Shown: one piece after another, positions 8,978-16,678 of the stretch | Layout: each line of letters begins with the position of its first letter | Position numbering within the stretch: position 1 is the stretch's first letter | NCBI GenBank assembly: GCA_965229335.1 | Contig: OZ245874.1 | Location: 2,170,001-2,234,000 of the forward strand | Direction: 5' to 3' | From: JAFKFH01 sp017307375 | Lineage (GTDB): Bacteria > Pseudomonadota > Alphaproteobacteria > Ferrovibrionales > Ferrovibrionaceae | DNA length: 64,000 nucleotides | Position numbers and translations under genes: made by a program | Notes under the pieces: generated by a model | What the model saw: only the letters and a program-made list of their open reading frames with translations | What the model was told of the DNA's origin: nothing | The model's database searches: none

Positions 8978-9763
8978 ATGTCGGGCTCGAACAATCATCA
9001 TGTCGACCAGATGGAGCGGACGATCGAAGGCGAGTTCGTCGACGAGGTCCGTGACGTCTGCAACACCCTCGACGTGCTGCTGGGCAATCTGCGCTCGGGC
9101 ACGGCCAAGCCCGCCGATGCGCTGCCCACGCTGCGCCGCTCCTTCGCCAGCATCGAAGCCCGGTCGAAGGGCGTCGACCAGCCGCTGATCTCGATCCTGG
9201 CCTTTCGTGCCACCGACTACCTCGCCGATATCAAGGACCTTTCCGCCGGGCAGATCGACGATCTGCAGACATTTGTCGACCGCATGCGCGCCGTCGCCGA
9301 CGGCGAGGTCGCCAAGGTCGAGGCCGCGCCGCAGATGGTGCGCGAACTGCCGGCCAAGCGGGCGACCGATTTCGACATCGGCGATGTCAAGCAGCTCAAC
9401 GTCGAATCCATGGTCGTGGCGCCCGACCGCATGACGCAGCGCGTGGTCTCGCGCGAGCTTGCCGCCTGCGGCTACCGCGTCTCGTCGGAAAAGTCGGCGC
9501 TGAGGGCGCTGGAGCTCATTTCGCGCACCCGGCCGGATTTCGTCATCGTTTCGGCCGTGCTGGACGAACTCTCCGGCATCGATGTCGCCAGTGCCCTGAC
9601 CGCCATGCCGTCGACGCGCAATATCCCGATTGCGCTGTTGACCAGCTATACCTGGGGCCACCCGTCGTTGCACGACCTGCCGACGCGGGTGGCGATCATC
9701 CGCAAGGGTAATTCCTTCGGTTCCGACCTCGCGGAATTCCTCGGGCGGTTCGGCGTCACCTGA
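8978..9763 (+). CDS. Receiver-like protein lacking the phosphoacceptor Asp, with helical N-terminus
   Basis: A 261-residue protein. The ATG at 8978 is preceded by AGCAGGA. Residues ~10-115 are helical and reminiscent of an HPt bundle but show no HPt-type His motif. Residues ~141-261 align with a receiver domain (LISRTRPDFVIVSAVLDELSG), but the phosphoacceptor position is Ser192 and the acidic pair is replaced by APD (148-150), while the conserved Lys is kept (IIRK, Lys243). It therefore should not be phosphorylated in the normal way and may be a constitutive or ligand-gated adaptor. It follows the kinase/receiver pair on the same strand after 87 bases, which suggests the same pathway. Confidence 0.75.
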   Translation: MSGSNNHHVDQMERTIEGEFVDEVRDVCNTLDVLLGNLRSGTAKPADALPTLRRSFASIEARSKGVDQPLISILAFRATDYLADIKDLSAGQIDDLQTFVDRMRAVADGEVAKVEAAPQMVRELPAKRATDFDIGDVKQLNVESMVVAPDRMTQRVVSRELAACGYRVSSEKSALRALELISRTRPDFVIVSAVLDELSGIDVASALTAMPSTRNIPIALLTSYTWGHPSLHDLPTRVAIIRKGNSFGSDLAEFLGRFGVT

Positions 9764-9775
9764 CGCCGACCGGCA

Positions 9776-10000
9776 TCAGACGATGATGCCCAGACCGCGC
9801 TTCGGCTTGTCGCCGGCGCGGTTTTCGCGCTTGTCGCCGTCGCCGCGGCCTTTCAGGTTCTTGTCGTCGCGCTTCTGGTCGGTCTTGCTGCCCGACGTGG
9901 CCACCTTGGCCTGGGCCAGGGCGCCTACCTGCTGCTGAGCGGCCTGAACCGGTTGGGCAGCCTGGGGCGTGGTATTCGGAACCACCGGGGTTACGATCAT
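9776..10000 (-). CDS. Small basic hypothetical protein
   Basis: A 74-residue protein with a Pro/Gln/Ala/Val-rich N-terminal half and a highly charged Lys/Arg/Asp-rich C-terminal half ending in GLGIIV. A strong Shine-Dalgarno (GAAGGGAG) lies 7 bases before the ATG at 10000, which makes a real gene likely despite the size. The charged tail looks intrinsically disordered and could bind nucleic acid or an acidic partner. No family is recognised. It is convergent with the receiver-like gene (12-base gap) and divergent from the halohydrin-dehalogenase-like gene. Confidence 0.6.
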   Translation of the reverse strand: MIVTPVVPNTTPQAAQPVQAAQQQVGALAQAKVATSGSKTDQKRDDKNLKGRGDGDKRENRAGDKPKRGLGIIV

Positions 10001-10093
10001 TGCGGCTTCTCCCTTCTGGAGATCAGTTCGTTCGCTAACGTAACATAAGTTGTCGCGAATTCGATTCAATTTGCATGAAAGGCCGATATCGTC

Positions 10094-10825
10094 ATGACGA
10101 ATCGTACGGCTCTGGTCACCAATGTCACCGACTATGCCGGCCTGCCTGGTGCAACCGCGCTCGCGGCAGATGGTTTCCGGGTATTCTGCCACGATCCGTC
10201 TTTTGTCGACCCGGTCGCCCGCGCGGCCTTCGTGGCCGGCCATTCGGGACTTGAGGCGCTGGCCGGTACCACGCCGGAGGCGCTGGTCGCCGAAGTCGTC
10301 GCGGCTGCCGGCCGGCTCGATGTCATCGTCTCGAACGACAGCCACCCGGCGACGCGCGCCCGGATCGAGCAGGCCGAGGCGCAGGCCTATCGAGATACTC
10401 TCGAGGCGCTGATGGTATGGCCCTTCCGGCTGGTCGGCGCCGCGACGCCGGTAATGAAGGCGCAGGGCGGCGGCCGGCTGGTCTTCATCACGTCGGCGTC
10501 CCCGCTGCATCCCTATCCCGGCTTCTCGATGTATGCCTCGGCCCGGGCCGGGGCGAGCGCCCTGTCGCAGGCGCTGGCCCGCGAGCTGGCGCCGCACGGC
10601 ATCCAGGTCAACGCCATCGCGCCGAATTTTCTCTACAGCGAGACCTATTATCCGCGGGCGCAATGGATGGAGGATCCGAAATATGTCCAGCGCCTCAAGG
10701 AGATGGTGCCGATGCAGCGGCTGGGCCGGCCCGAAGAGATCGGCGCGCTGATCGGCTTTCTTGCCTCGGGCAAGGCCGAGTTCGTCACCGGCCAGGTCAT
10801 CGCCTTCACCGGCGGCTGGCCCTGA
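10094..10825 (+). CDS. Halohydrin dehalogenase-type SDR protein
   Basis: A 243-residue protein of the short-chain dehydrogenase fold that looks like a halohydrin dehalogenase (haloalcohol to epoxide plus halide), not an oxidoreductase. The NAD-binding glycine motif is replaced by T-x4-Y-x-G (Thr9, Tyr14, Gly16), which forms the halide pocket in this family. The catalytic triad is S-x12-Y-x3-R (Ser134, Tyr147, Arg151), where normal SDRs have Lys. The resemblance to the HheC type runs through VTNV, CHDPSF, VIVSND, FITSAS, YASARAG, APNFLYSE and QRLGRPEEIG. It precedes mobA by two bases and is probably co-transcribed with it. The natural substrate is unknown. Confidence 0.8.
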   Translation: MTNRTALVTNVTDYAGLPGATALAADGFRVFCHDPSFVDPVARAAFVAGHSGLEALAGTTPEALVAEVVAAAGRLDVIVSNDSHPATRARIEQAEAQAYRDTLEALMVWPFRLVGAATPVMKAQGGGRLVFITSASPLHPYPGFSMYASARAGASALSQALARELAPHGIQVNAIAPNFLYSETYYPRAQWMEDPKYVQRLKEMVPMQRLGRPEEIGALIGFLASGKAEFVTGQVIAFTGGWP

Positions 10826-10827
10826 GC

Positions 10828-11415
10828 ATGGCCGTCGTCGGCGCAATCCTCGCCGGCGGCCTGGCGCGCCGGCTGGGCGGCGGCGACAAGCCCTTGCGAT
10901 TGCTGGCCGGTCGGCCGCTGCTGGCCCACGTCGCCGAGCGGCTGAGGCCGCAGGTCGACCGGCTGATCCTCAATGCGAACGGCGATCCGGCGCGTTTTGC
11001 CACCTTCGGTATCGAGGTCGTGCCCGACAGCGTTCCCGGCAATCCCGGTCCGCTCGCCGGCATCCTCGCCTGCCTTGAGGCGGCGACGGATGCCGACTGG
11101 GTGGTCACCGTGCCGGGTGATGCGCCGTTCCTGCCGGCGGACCTGGCGATGCGGCTGGTCGCCGCCGGCCCCGCCGCCGCGTCGAGCCGGGGCCGACGCC
11201 ATCCGGTAATCGGCGCCTGGCGGCCGGGTCAGGCGCGCCGGCTTGCCGAACTCCTCGCATCGGGCGAACGGCGTGTCGGTGTGTTCGCGGCCGACGCCGG
11301 CGTCGTCGAGTGGCCGGCCGAACCGGTCGACCCTTTCACGAACCTCAACGAACCCGCCGACTTCGCCGCGGCCGAGGCGCTGATCACGGCGTCAGCCGGG
11401 TATGGTCGAGGATGA
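10828..11415 (+). CDS. mobA: Molybdenum cofactor guanylyltransferase MobA
   Basis: A 195-residue nucleotidyltransferase that joins GMP to molybdopterin-Mo to give the MGD cofactor in the cytoplasm. The N-terminal signature LAGGLARRLGGGDK binds GTP, and VTVPGDAPFLP holds the metal-binding Asp. The C-terminal NLNEPADF is typical of MobA. The length is normal. It starts two bases after the dehalogenase-like gene and overlaps the 3' end of mobB on the other strand by 32 bases. Confidence 0.93.
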   Translation: MAVVGAILAGGLARRLGGGDKPLRLLAGRPLLAHVAERLRPQVDRLILNANGDPARFATFGIEVVPDSVPGNPGPLAGILACLEAATDADWVVTVPGDAPFLPADLAMRLVAAGPAAASSRGRRHPVIGAWRPGQARRLAELLASGERRVGVFAADAGVVEWPAEPVDPFTNLNEPADFAAAEALITASAGYGRG

Positions 11416-11914
11416 AGTCGGCGATCAACCGCGGGTCGTCCAGTCGCAGCGGGTGGGGGGCATCCGGCGGCAGCGGATCGTTGCTGGCGACCGCGACGAT
11501 GTCGCCTTCCTCGCGCCAGAGCGGCGCCTGGCCCTGCTCGGCACGCCAGACTTCGAGCTTCGGGTGCGGGTGCCGCTTGTAGCCCTCGACCAGGACAAGG
11601 TCGACAGGCGACAGCCGCGGCAGCAGGTCGTCCAGCGAGGGTTCGGGTGCGCCACGATTCTCGTGCAGCAAGGCCCAGCGCGTGCCCGAGCTGATCAGCA
11701 CCTCGCTCGCGCCGGCCTCGCGATGCCGCCAGGAATCCTTGCCGGGCTTGTCGAGATCGAAGGCATGATGGGCATGCTTGATGGTCGAGACCTTCAGGCC
11801 CCGTGCGGTGAACAGCGCGACCAGCTCGACCAGCAAGGTGGTCTTGCCCTGGCCGCTCCAGCCGACGATGCCGAACAGGCGGATGGGGGGCGGGTTCGTA
11901 TCGGTCGGCTGCAA
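11384..11914 (-). CDS. mobB: Molybdopterin-guanine dinucleotide biosynthesis protein MobB
   Basis: A 176-residue P-loop GTPase (GWSGQGKTTL, ~residues 17-26) that assists MobA in cofactor maturation. Further family features are STIKHAHHAFDLDKPGKDSWRHREAGA (positions ~42-68) and DLVLVEGYK. I propose the TTG at 11914 as the start because the homology begins just after it and GGGAAG lies 7 bases upstream. No in-frame ATG fits. It is convergent with mobA, with overlapping coding ends. Confidence 0.9.
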   Translation of the reverse strand: MQPTDTNPPPIRLFGIVGWSGQGKTTLLVELVALFTARGLKVSTIKHAHHAFDLDKPGKDSWRHREAGASEVLISSGTRWALLHENRGAPEPSLDDLLPRLSPVDLVLVEGYKRHPHPKLEVWRAEQGQAPLWREEGDIVAVASNDPLPPDAPHPLRLDDPRLIADFILDHTRLTP

Positions 11915-11942
11915 TGCACATCTTCCCAAGGTCTCGACCGGT

Positions 11943-12743
11943 TCACCCTGCCACCTTGCGCGCCAGTTCGGCAAGGCCGCCGGCCACGGCATCCGGATCG
12001 GTAAAGAGAACTTCATGGCCGCCCGGAATCTCGGTCTCGTCGAACGACCCGAGCGCGGCGACCATGCCGCGGAAGGCGCCCGGCGGCAGCGACTTGTCGT
12101 CGCGCGCGAACAGGAAGGCGCGCCTGAGCGGCAGCTTGGCAAAACGCGCCGCGTCGACCGTGCCGGTATAATATCCGTAGGGCTGGACGACGAGCCGGCT
12201 GATGACGGCATCCTGCTGGGCGGCGGTGTCGCCGGGCATCAGCACGTACCGCACCAGATCCGGCGGCACCGGCAGCGTGTTGCCGTTGGCCGCCGCAGTC
12301 TTTTCGTACTGGGCCTTGATGTCGGGCGGCAGCGAGTCGAGCAGCCGCTTGCCGTCATCCGCCAGAAAGGCATCGAAAAACACGACCTGAGCGACCTTGT
12401 CCGCTGCCCGCGGCACCGCCTGCTGGACGACGACGCCCCCTGCCGAGTGGGCGACGACGACGACGGGCGCCTGCTGACGCTGCAGCATCGCGACCAGGGC
12501 GGCGGTGCAGTCCTCCAGGGTAACCTTGCCGGGATCGCCATTGTCAGGGCCGTAACCCGGTAAGGTGATTGCCTCGGCGGTGAAGCCGCGCTGGCTCAAG
12601 CCTTTGACGACACCGTCCCAGGCGGTGCCGGTGTGCCAGGCGCCATGCACCAGGATAAAATGCGTCGGCGCCTGGGCGAAAGCCTGGCCGGCCGCAACGG
12701 CCAGCCCGGCGGCCAGGACCAAGGCGAGAATTTGCCTTATCAT
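11943..12743 (-). CDS. Secreted alpha/beta-hydrolase
   Basis: A 266-residue serine hydrolase with a clear signal peptide (hydrophobic residues 5-20, cleavage probably after AFA at ~23), so it is periplasmic or exported. The oxyanion region is LVHGAWHTGTAW, the nucleophile is Ser100 in AHSAGG, and the catalytic His is ~243 in PGGHE. This layout fits the EstC/salicylate-esterase/hydroxynitrile-lyase-like group, which act on small esters. GGAGGAT just upstream fixes the start at 12743. It is divergent from an AraC-type regulator, its likely controller. Confidence 0.85.
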   Translation of the reverse strand: MIRQILALVLAAGLAVAAGQAFAQAPTHFILVHGAWHTGTAWDGVVKGLSQRGFTAEAITLPGYGPDNGDPGKVTLEDCTAALVAMLQRQQAPVVVVAHSAGGVVVQQAVPRAADKVAQVVFFDAFLADDGKRLLDSLPPDIKAQYEKTAAANGNTLPVPPDLVRYVLMPGDTAAQQDAVISRLVVQPYGYYTGTVDAARFAKLPLRRAFLFARDDKSLPPGAFRGMVAALGSFDETEIPGGHEVLFTDPDAVAGGLAELARKVAG

Positions 12744-12828
12744 TGGATCCTCCATTGATGAATTGGCTGGCGCATTATCGTGGGCGCCGCATCCGGTGGC
12801 CTTGTCCATTCGTGCGGTTATTCGACCT

Positions 12829-12845
12829 GGCGCTTTGACAGCGCC
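12829..12845. promoter_or_regulatory. Inverted repeat upstream of AraC-type gene
   Basis: GGCGCT and AGCGCC form perfect 6-bp arms around TTGAC, 26 bases before the AraC-type start at 12871. The core contains a -35-like TTGACA. It may be an operator or a hairpin in the leader; either reading is inference. Confidence 0.3.
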
Positions 12846-12870
12846 GAGCCATGGGGTGCAGCTTGGGGTC

Positions 12871-13698
12871 ATGGACAAGGGCGGCAGCTACGAGGGCTAT
12901 GACGTCGGCGCGCTGTGGACCGGAACGCCCGGCCTCGCCGTCCGCCGGCTGACCCGGACCCGGGGGGTGGTGCCGATCCCCCGCGTGCTGCCGCAGTACC
13001 GGATTGCCTTGTCGCTCGGCGACAATCGCGCGACGCTGGCGATCGGCAACCGGGTCGCCACCCGCGATGCTTTCCCGGCGGGTACTGCCGTGCTGGGCCA
13101 GCCCGGCGATGTATTCGACGGCGAGATGCGCGATCGCGTCGACGTGCTGTTCTTCCTGATGGAGCCTGAATTCGTCGGTGCCCGCGCCGGGCTGGAGTTG
13201 TCCAACCGGCCGCTGCGACAGGATCTGGCACTGCTCGATCTGTCGTGCCGGCTGGTCGCCGTGCTGGGCGAAGGCGTCAGGAACGAGTCACTTTACTGCG
13301 ACCTGTTGATCGAAGCACTGGTCGACCGGCTGATTACACTGCATGGCGCGGCCGGCGGCCGGACGCCCTATCGCGAGACGCTGGCACCCGCCCGGCTCAA
13401 GGGGTTGATCGACTTCATCGAGGCGAACCTGGACGCGCCGTTGCGCCTGACCGACCTGGCCGGTGCCGCGGCATTGAGCCGCGCGCATTTCGCCCGGGCC
13501 TTCCATGCGGCCACCGGCCAGGCGCCGCATCGCCATGTCCTGCAGCGGCGGCTGCAGCGCGCGCATGACTTGCTGCAGCGCACAGAGTTGACGGTCGCCG
13601 AGATCGGCGCCCGCTGCGGCTTTGCCGATTCAGCGCATTTCAGTCGGGTCTACCGCCGCTATTTCGGCCAGCCGCCCACGACCGGCCGCATGCGCTGA
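12871..13698 (+). CDS. AraC-family transcriptional regulator
   Basis: A 275-residue regulator. The C-terminal ~100 residues hold the two helix-turn-helix motifs of the AraC/XylS family (LTDLAGAAALSRAHFARAFH and VAEIGARCGFADSAHFSRVY). The N-terminal ~160 residues are a sensing domain without an obvious cupin signature. The open frame extends further upstream, but ATG 12871 is where an ordinary AraC protein of this size would begin. It is divergent from the secreted hydrolase, which it may control. Confidence 0.88.
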   Translation: MDKGGSYEGYDVGALWTGTPGLAVRRLTRTRGVVPIPRVLPQYRIALSLGDNRATLAIGNRVATRDAFPAGTAVLGQPGDVFDGEMRDRVDVLFFLMEPEFVGARAGLELSNRPLRQDLALLDLSCRLVAVLGEGVRNESLYCDLLIEALVDRLITLHGAAGGRTPYRETLAPARLKGLIDFIEANLDAPLRLTDLAGAAALSRAHFARAFHAATGQAPHRHVLQRRLQRAHDLLQRTELTVAEIGARCGFADSAHFSRVYRRYFGQPPTTGRMR

Positions 13699-13701
13699 CG
13701 G

Positions 13702-14016
13702 TCAGTGCCCGCTGATCACGGAATGCAGCGGCTTGGTTTCCTCGAAGCGGGCCTTCTGCTCGGCCGTGGCTTCCTGCTGATGCTTCTTCTTCCATTCGGA
13801 ATAGGGCATGCCGTAGACCGCTTCCCGCGCCTCGTCGTCGGTCAGCGCGATGCCGTTTTCCTTGGCGGCGGCGAGATACCACTTGCCCAGACAGTTGCGG
13901 CAGAACCCGGCGAGGTTCATCAGCTCGATGTTCTGCACGTCCGTGCGCTTCTGCAGATGCTCGACCAGCCCGCGGAACGCGGCGGCTTCGAGCTTCAGGC
14001 GATCCAGGTCATCCAT
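13702..14016 (-). CDS. DUF1244 family protein
   Basis: A 104-residue protein of the small DUF1244 family found widely in Proteobacteria. The family-type core is NLAGFCRNCLGKWYL, with two closely spaced Cys, followed by a charged segment containing GMPYSEWKKKHQ. The function is unknown; the CxxC pair suggests metal or redox chemistry. AGGAG precedes the ATG at 14016. It is convergent with the AraC-type gene (3-base gap). Confidence 0.85.
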   Translation of the reverse strand: MDDLDRLKLEAAAFRGLVEHLQKRTDVQNIELMNLAGFCRNCLGKWYLAAAKENGIALTDDEAREAVYGMPYSEWKKKHQQEATAEQKARFEETKPLHSVISGH

Positions 14017-14109
14017 CGTGATACTCCTTGTTCCGACAACCCGACATATTGCTTGTCTCGTGTGCGTCAACTACAAGATTTCAACGGGTTAGGGCAGGGG
14101 GAACGAGTC

Positions 14110-14739
14110 ATGACGCGATTGCGCCTGAATTGCGGGCTGGTTCTTCTGGCCCTTACCGGCTGCAGCGGTGCCGCCACGACCGAGCAGATGATGGACACGA
14201 TGCAGCGTGTCACCAAGCTCGAAACCCGCGCCGACCAGACCACCGCCGAGGTCAATGCGATGAAGGCGGCCATGGCCCGGCCGGCCGCGGCCCAGCCGGC
14301 AGCGCCGCCCGCGGCCCCGGCTGCTGCGCCGACACCCGCCGCGCCCGCCGCGGCGCCGCCTGCAGCGTCCACACCCGCCGCCCCGGCTTCCGGCGCCCCG
14401 GTACCGGTAACCCCGCCGGCAGCCCCCGCCGCTGCCGCGGCGTCACCGCCCGCTGCAGCCAGCGAGCTGAAGTTCGCCGTCCACCTGGCTTCGTACAAGC
14501 ACGAGGCCGAGGCGACGAAGGGCTGGAGCCAGTTGCAGGCGAAGTACCCGGCGCTGAAGCCGATGGAGGCGCGGCTGGCCCGGGTCGACCTCGGACCAAA
14601 GGGGGTCTACTACCGGCTGAAGGCTGGTCCGCTGTCCGATCAGAAGGCTGCGGAAACGCTGTGCCGCCAGCTCAAGGGTGCGGGCGTCGGCTACTGCAAT
14701 CCCGAAGGATTCGATGGCAAGCCGCTCGGATCGTCCTGA
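14110..14739 (+). CDS. SPOR-domain lipoprotein
   Basis: A 209-residue predicted lipoprotein. The signal peptide ends in lipobox ALTGC with Cys18 as the lipidated residue. A short coiled coil (~25-55) is followed by a long Ala/Pro-rich spacer (~58-118) suited to spanning the periplasm, then a C-terminal SPOR domain (~120-195, FAVHLASYKHEAEA to VYYRLKAGPL) that binds denuded peptidoglycan glycans at division sites. The preceding open frame is not needed; the ATG at 14110 has a GGGGGAACG ribosome site. It overlaps the convergent RidA-like gene by 49 bases. Confidence 0.85.
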   Translation: MTRLRLNCGLVLLALTGCSGAATTEQMMDTMQRVTKLETRADQTTAEVNAMKAAMARPAAAQPAAPPAAPAAAPTPAAPAAAPPAASTPAAPASGAPVPVTPPAAPAAAAASPPAAASELKFAVHLASYKHEAEATKGWSQLQAKYPALKPMEARLARVDLGPKGVYYRLKAGPLSDQKAAETLCRQLKGAGVGYCNPEGFDGKPLGSS

Positions 14740-15116
14740 CGGGCGGCCACCACCTCGATCTCGACCTTGAATTCCGGCCGCGAGAACCCCTGCACCAGCA
14801 ACAGGGTCGAGGCCGGGGGCGGGCTTGCCACGACCCGGTCGCGTGCCGCCATGTAGGCGGCCAGATCGGCCCGGTCGGTCAGGTAGGCGTTCAGCCTGAC
14901 GATGTCGGCCAGGGTCATGCCGGCCTCGGCCAGGATCGCCGCGATATTCTCGAAGATCAGCGCGGCCTGTGCGGCCGCCCCGTCCGGCACGCTGCCGTCC
15001 GGGCGGGTGGCAAGCTGGCCCGAGAGAAACAGAAGGCGGCTGCCTGCCTCGATTTCCACGGCGTGGCTGTAATTCGCGAGCGGGCGGCCGAGGCTTGGCG
15101 GAACCAGATGGCGCAT
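14691..15116 (-). CDS. RidA family protein
   Basis: A 141-residue member of the RidA/YjgF family, which deaminate reactive enamine/imine intermediates of PLP enzymes in the cytoplasm. Visible family features are LLFLSGQLATRPDG, AALIFENIAAILAEAG and VRLNAYLTD. The usual C-terminal catalytic Arg/Glu segment is represented by ...EIEVVAARQDD, so activity may differ from classical RidA. It is divergent from the creatininase-family gene. Confidence 0.85.
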   Translation of the reverse strand: MRHLVPPSLGRPLANYSHAVEIEAGSRLLFLSGQLATRPDGSVPDGAAAQAALIFENIAAILAEAGMTLADIVRLNAYLTDRADLAAYMAARDRVVASPPPASTLLLVQGFSRPEFKVEIEVVAARQDDPSGLPSNPSGLQ

Positions 15117-15150
15117 GACGGACGGGTCCGGGGTTGTTAACGTTCCCGCC

Positions 15151-15963
15151 ATGACAGACACGCTGCCCCGCCGCTGGCAAGAGCTGACCCACCCGGAATT
15201 CGCCCGGCTGGATCCCGCCCGTACCGTCGCGATCCTGCCCGTTGCCGCAATCGAGCAGCATGGACCGCATCTGACGACCGCCGTCGATGCCTGCCTGGTC
15301 GATGCCGTGCTCGACCGCGCATTGGCTCTGGCGCCGCCGGAACTGCCGTTGCTGGCCCTGCCGACCCAGGCCGTCGGCAAGAGCAACGAGCATCTGGCCT
15401 TTCCCGGCACGCTGACCCTGTCGGCCGAAACGCTGACCCGGCTGTGGACCGAGATCGGCGAATCGGTCCATCGCGCCGGCCTGCGCAAGCTGGTCCTGTT
15501 CAACAGCCATGGCGGCCAGGTGCAGATCATGGATGTCGTCGCCCGCGACCTGCGCGTGCGGCTGGGCATGATGGTGGTGAAGGCCAACTGGTGGGGCTTC
15601 GGCTATCCGCCGGGGCTGTTTCCGGAAGGCGAACTGCGCCATGGCATCCATGCCGGCTCGGTCGAGACGTCGATGATGATGGCGGTGCGCCCCGATCTGG
15701 TGCGGCGGGCCGAGTTGCGCGATTTTGCGCCGGCGACGATCGAGTTGGGCCAGCGCTACCGGCATCTCAATGCGATCGGTCCGTCGGCCTATGCCTGGGC
15801 CGCGCAGGACCTGCATCCCGAAGGCGCCGCCGGCAATGCCGCCGATGCCGATGCCGCGCGGGGCCGCACGGTGATCGAGCATGCCGCCCGCGGTTTTGCC
15901 GAACTGCTGGCCGAGGTGGTGGCCTTTCCCCTCGACGACTTGCGGCCCGGCCCGCTGGGCTGA
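15151..15963 (+). CDS. Creatininase family amidohydrolase
   Basis: A 270-residue metal-dependent hydrolase of the creatininase/MftE/ArfB family. Metal ligands are seen in AAIEQHGPHL, in the following Asp (TAVDACL), in FNSHGGQ and in HAGSVETSMM, which is the complete family set. Members open cyclic amides in creatinine, formamidopyrimidine or mycofactocin pathways, and the exact substrate is not predictable here. I prefer the ATG at 15151 over 15115. The flavin reductase-like gene begins 18 bases after its stop, suggesting an operon. Confidence 0.85.
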   Translation: MTDTLPRRWQELTHPEFARLDPARTVAILPVAAIEQHGPHLTTAVDACLVDAVLDRALALAPPELPLLALPTQAVGKSNEHLAFPGTLTLSAETLTRLWTEIGESVHRAGLRKLVLFNSHGGQVQIMDVVARDLRVRLGMMVVKANWWGFGYPPGLFPEGELRHGIHAGSVETSMMMAVRPDLVRRAELRDFAPATIELGQRYRHLNAIGPSAYAWAAQDLHPEGAAGNAADADAARGRTVIEHAARGFAELLAEVVAFPLDDLRPGPLG

Positions 15964-15981
15964 ACGTGGAGTAACCTGTCG

Positions 15982-16596
15982 ATGTATTACGAAATCGGTC
16001 AGCCGCACGGTCTGCGCTATTCGCCGTTCAAGGCACTGGTGGTGCCGCGGCCGATCGGCTGGATCACCTCGATCAGCGCCGAGGGGCGGGTCAATCTGGC
16101 ACCGTTTTCGTTCTTCAACGGCGTCTCGGCCGATCCGCCGATGGTGATGTTCTCGTGCAACGGGCTGCATGCCGACGGGGGTGTCAAGGATTCGGTCGCC
16201 AATGTCGAGGCGACCGGGGAGTTCGTCGTCAACCTCGCCAGCTGGGACCTGCGCGACCAGATGAACCAGACCTCGGCGATGGTGCCGAGGGAGACCAACG
16301 AGATGGAACTGGCCGGGCTCGCGGCCGCGCCGTCGCGCCTGGTCAGGCCGCCGCGGGTGGCCGCCTCGCCGGCGCATCTGGAATGCCGCCTGCTGCAGAT
16401 CGTCCGCCTGCCCGACGGCGCCCGGGGGGCACCCAACTTCACCGTGTTCGGCCGGGTCGTGGCGATCCATGTCGACGATCGCTTCATTCGCGACGGCCTT
16501 GTCGATACTGCGGCGATGCGCCCCATCGCCCGGCTCGGCTATCACGATTATTCGGTGGTCGACGCGGTTTTCGCGCTTACCCGCCCAGGGGAATAG
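15982..16596 (+). CDS. Flavin reductase family (FMN-binding split barrel) protein
   Basis: A 204-residue member of the DIM6/NTAB flavin reductase-like family. The motif PRPIGWITSIS and the segment LAPFSFFNGVSADPP are typical of FMN-binding split-barrel proteins, which either reduce flavin with NAD(P)H for a monooxygenase or bind flavin for another role. A Shine-Dalgarno (GGAG) precedes the ATG. It sits between the creatininase-family and acyl-CoA-ligase genes, all on the same strand. Confidence 0.88.
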   Translation: MYYEIGQPHGLRYSPFKALVVPRPIGWITSISAEGRVNLAPFSFFNGVSADPPMVMFSCNGLHADGGVKDSVANVEATGEFVVNLASWDLRDQMNQTSAMVPRETNEMELAGLAAAPSRLVRPPRVAASPAHLECRLLQIVRLPDGARGAPNFTVFGRVVAIHVDDRFIRDGLVDTAAMRPIARLGYHDYSVVDAVFALTRPGE

Positions 16597-16678
16597 GACC
16601 CGGCTGGGCACGCTTGCAGGTTACCCGGCGGTATGCCTAAATGCCGCCGAATCGCTTGGATTGATGGGAGGAAACGAG

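Noticed and set aside
14280..14460. GC-rich repetitive DNA
   Set aside because: It codes for the Ala/Pro spacer of the SPOR lipoprotein; it is low complexity and not a mobile or regulatory repeat.
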